Assembly (NCBI GenBank): GCA_023427865.1
Contig: JAEYZV010000622.1
Coordinates: forward strand, 1 to 6,781
Length of the DNA stretch: 6,781 bases
Source of the DNA: Acidobacteriota bacterium
GTDB taxonomy: Bacteria > Acidobacteriota > Vicinamibacteria > Vicinamibacterales > Vicinamibacteraceae
Direction: 5' to 3'
Shown: piece after piece, positions 6,780-6,781 of the stretch
How the letters are laid out: the number at the start of each line of letters is the position of its first letter
Position numbering within the stretch: position 1 is the stretch's first letter
The notes under the pieces: generated by a model
What the model was told of the DNA's origin: nothing
The model's input: only the letters and a program-made list of their open reading frames with translations
The model's database searches: none
Translations under genes and position numbers: made by a program

Positions 6780-6781
6780 AG

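Overview
The window is very GC-rich and every gene I can support lies on the minus strand, so it reads biologically from right (6781) to left (1). The base composition, a secreted M28 peptidase with a PDZ tail, a regulator whose TATACT box sits directly before its ATG, and tandem 7-bp intergenic repeats with a CCCG core together suggest a high-GC soil-type bacterium. My best guess is Acidobacteriota (Vicinamibacteria-like), with a high-GC proteobacterium as the alternative. This is inference; there is no marker gene in the window. No rRNA, tRNA, CRISPR array, transposase or phage gene was seen.

Layout, in transcription order. (1) At 6702-6781 a heptamer array (ATTCGGG-type) is followed at once by a sequence resembling a sigma-54 -24/-12 promoter. 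(2) An apparent operon follows: a small nucleotidyltransferase-fold protein (6153-6701); a cytoplasmic endonuclease/exonuclease/phosphatase-family hydrolase (5407-6156), joined to it by a 4-base GTGA overlap; and a very large exported peptidase (1977-5357). The peptidase combines an M1-type metallopeptidase, a middle domain, an M28 aminopeptidase and a C-terminal PDZ domain in one cysteine-free chain. (3) An intergenic stretch (1823-1976) holds two GC-rich hairpins. (4) An NtrC-class, sigma-54-activating response regulator (464-1822) has what looks like its own leaderless promoter. (5) A structured intergenic stretch (283-463) holds a second heptamer array, three short dyads that each have a 4-bp centre, and a second sigma-54-like promoter. 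(6) A probable 66-residue zinc-ribbon protein (82-282) follows. (7) A perfect 8-4-8 inverted repeat lies at the left edge (1-20).

How the parts may work together: the window encodes a sigma-54 enhancer-binding protein and also contains two 11-of-12 matches to the sigma-54 consensus TGGCACG-N4-TTGCW. Each match lies upstream of a gene in the correct orientation, and each places the predicted transcription start 2 nt before the ATG. Three dyads lie roughly 50, 85 and 105 bp upstream of one of these starts, where enhancer sites for such a regulator could be. The economical hypothesis is a local regulon in which the response regulator drives the nucleotidyltransferase / phosphoesterase / secreted-peptidase operon and the zinc-ribbon gene. 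The partner histidine kinase is not in the window.
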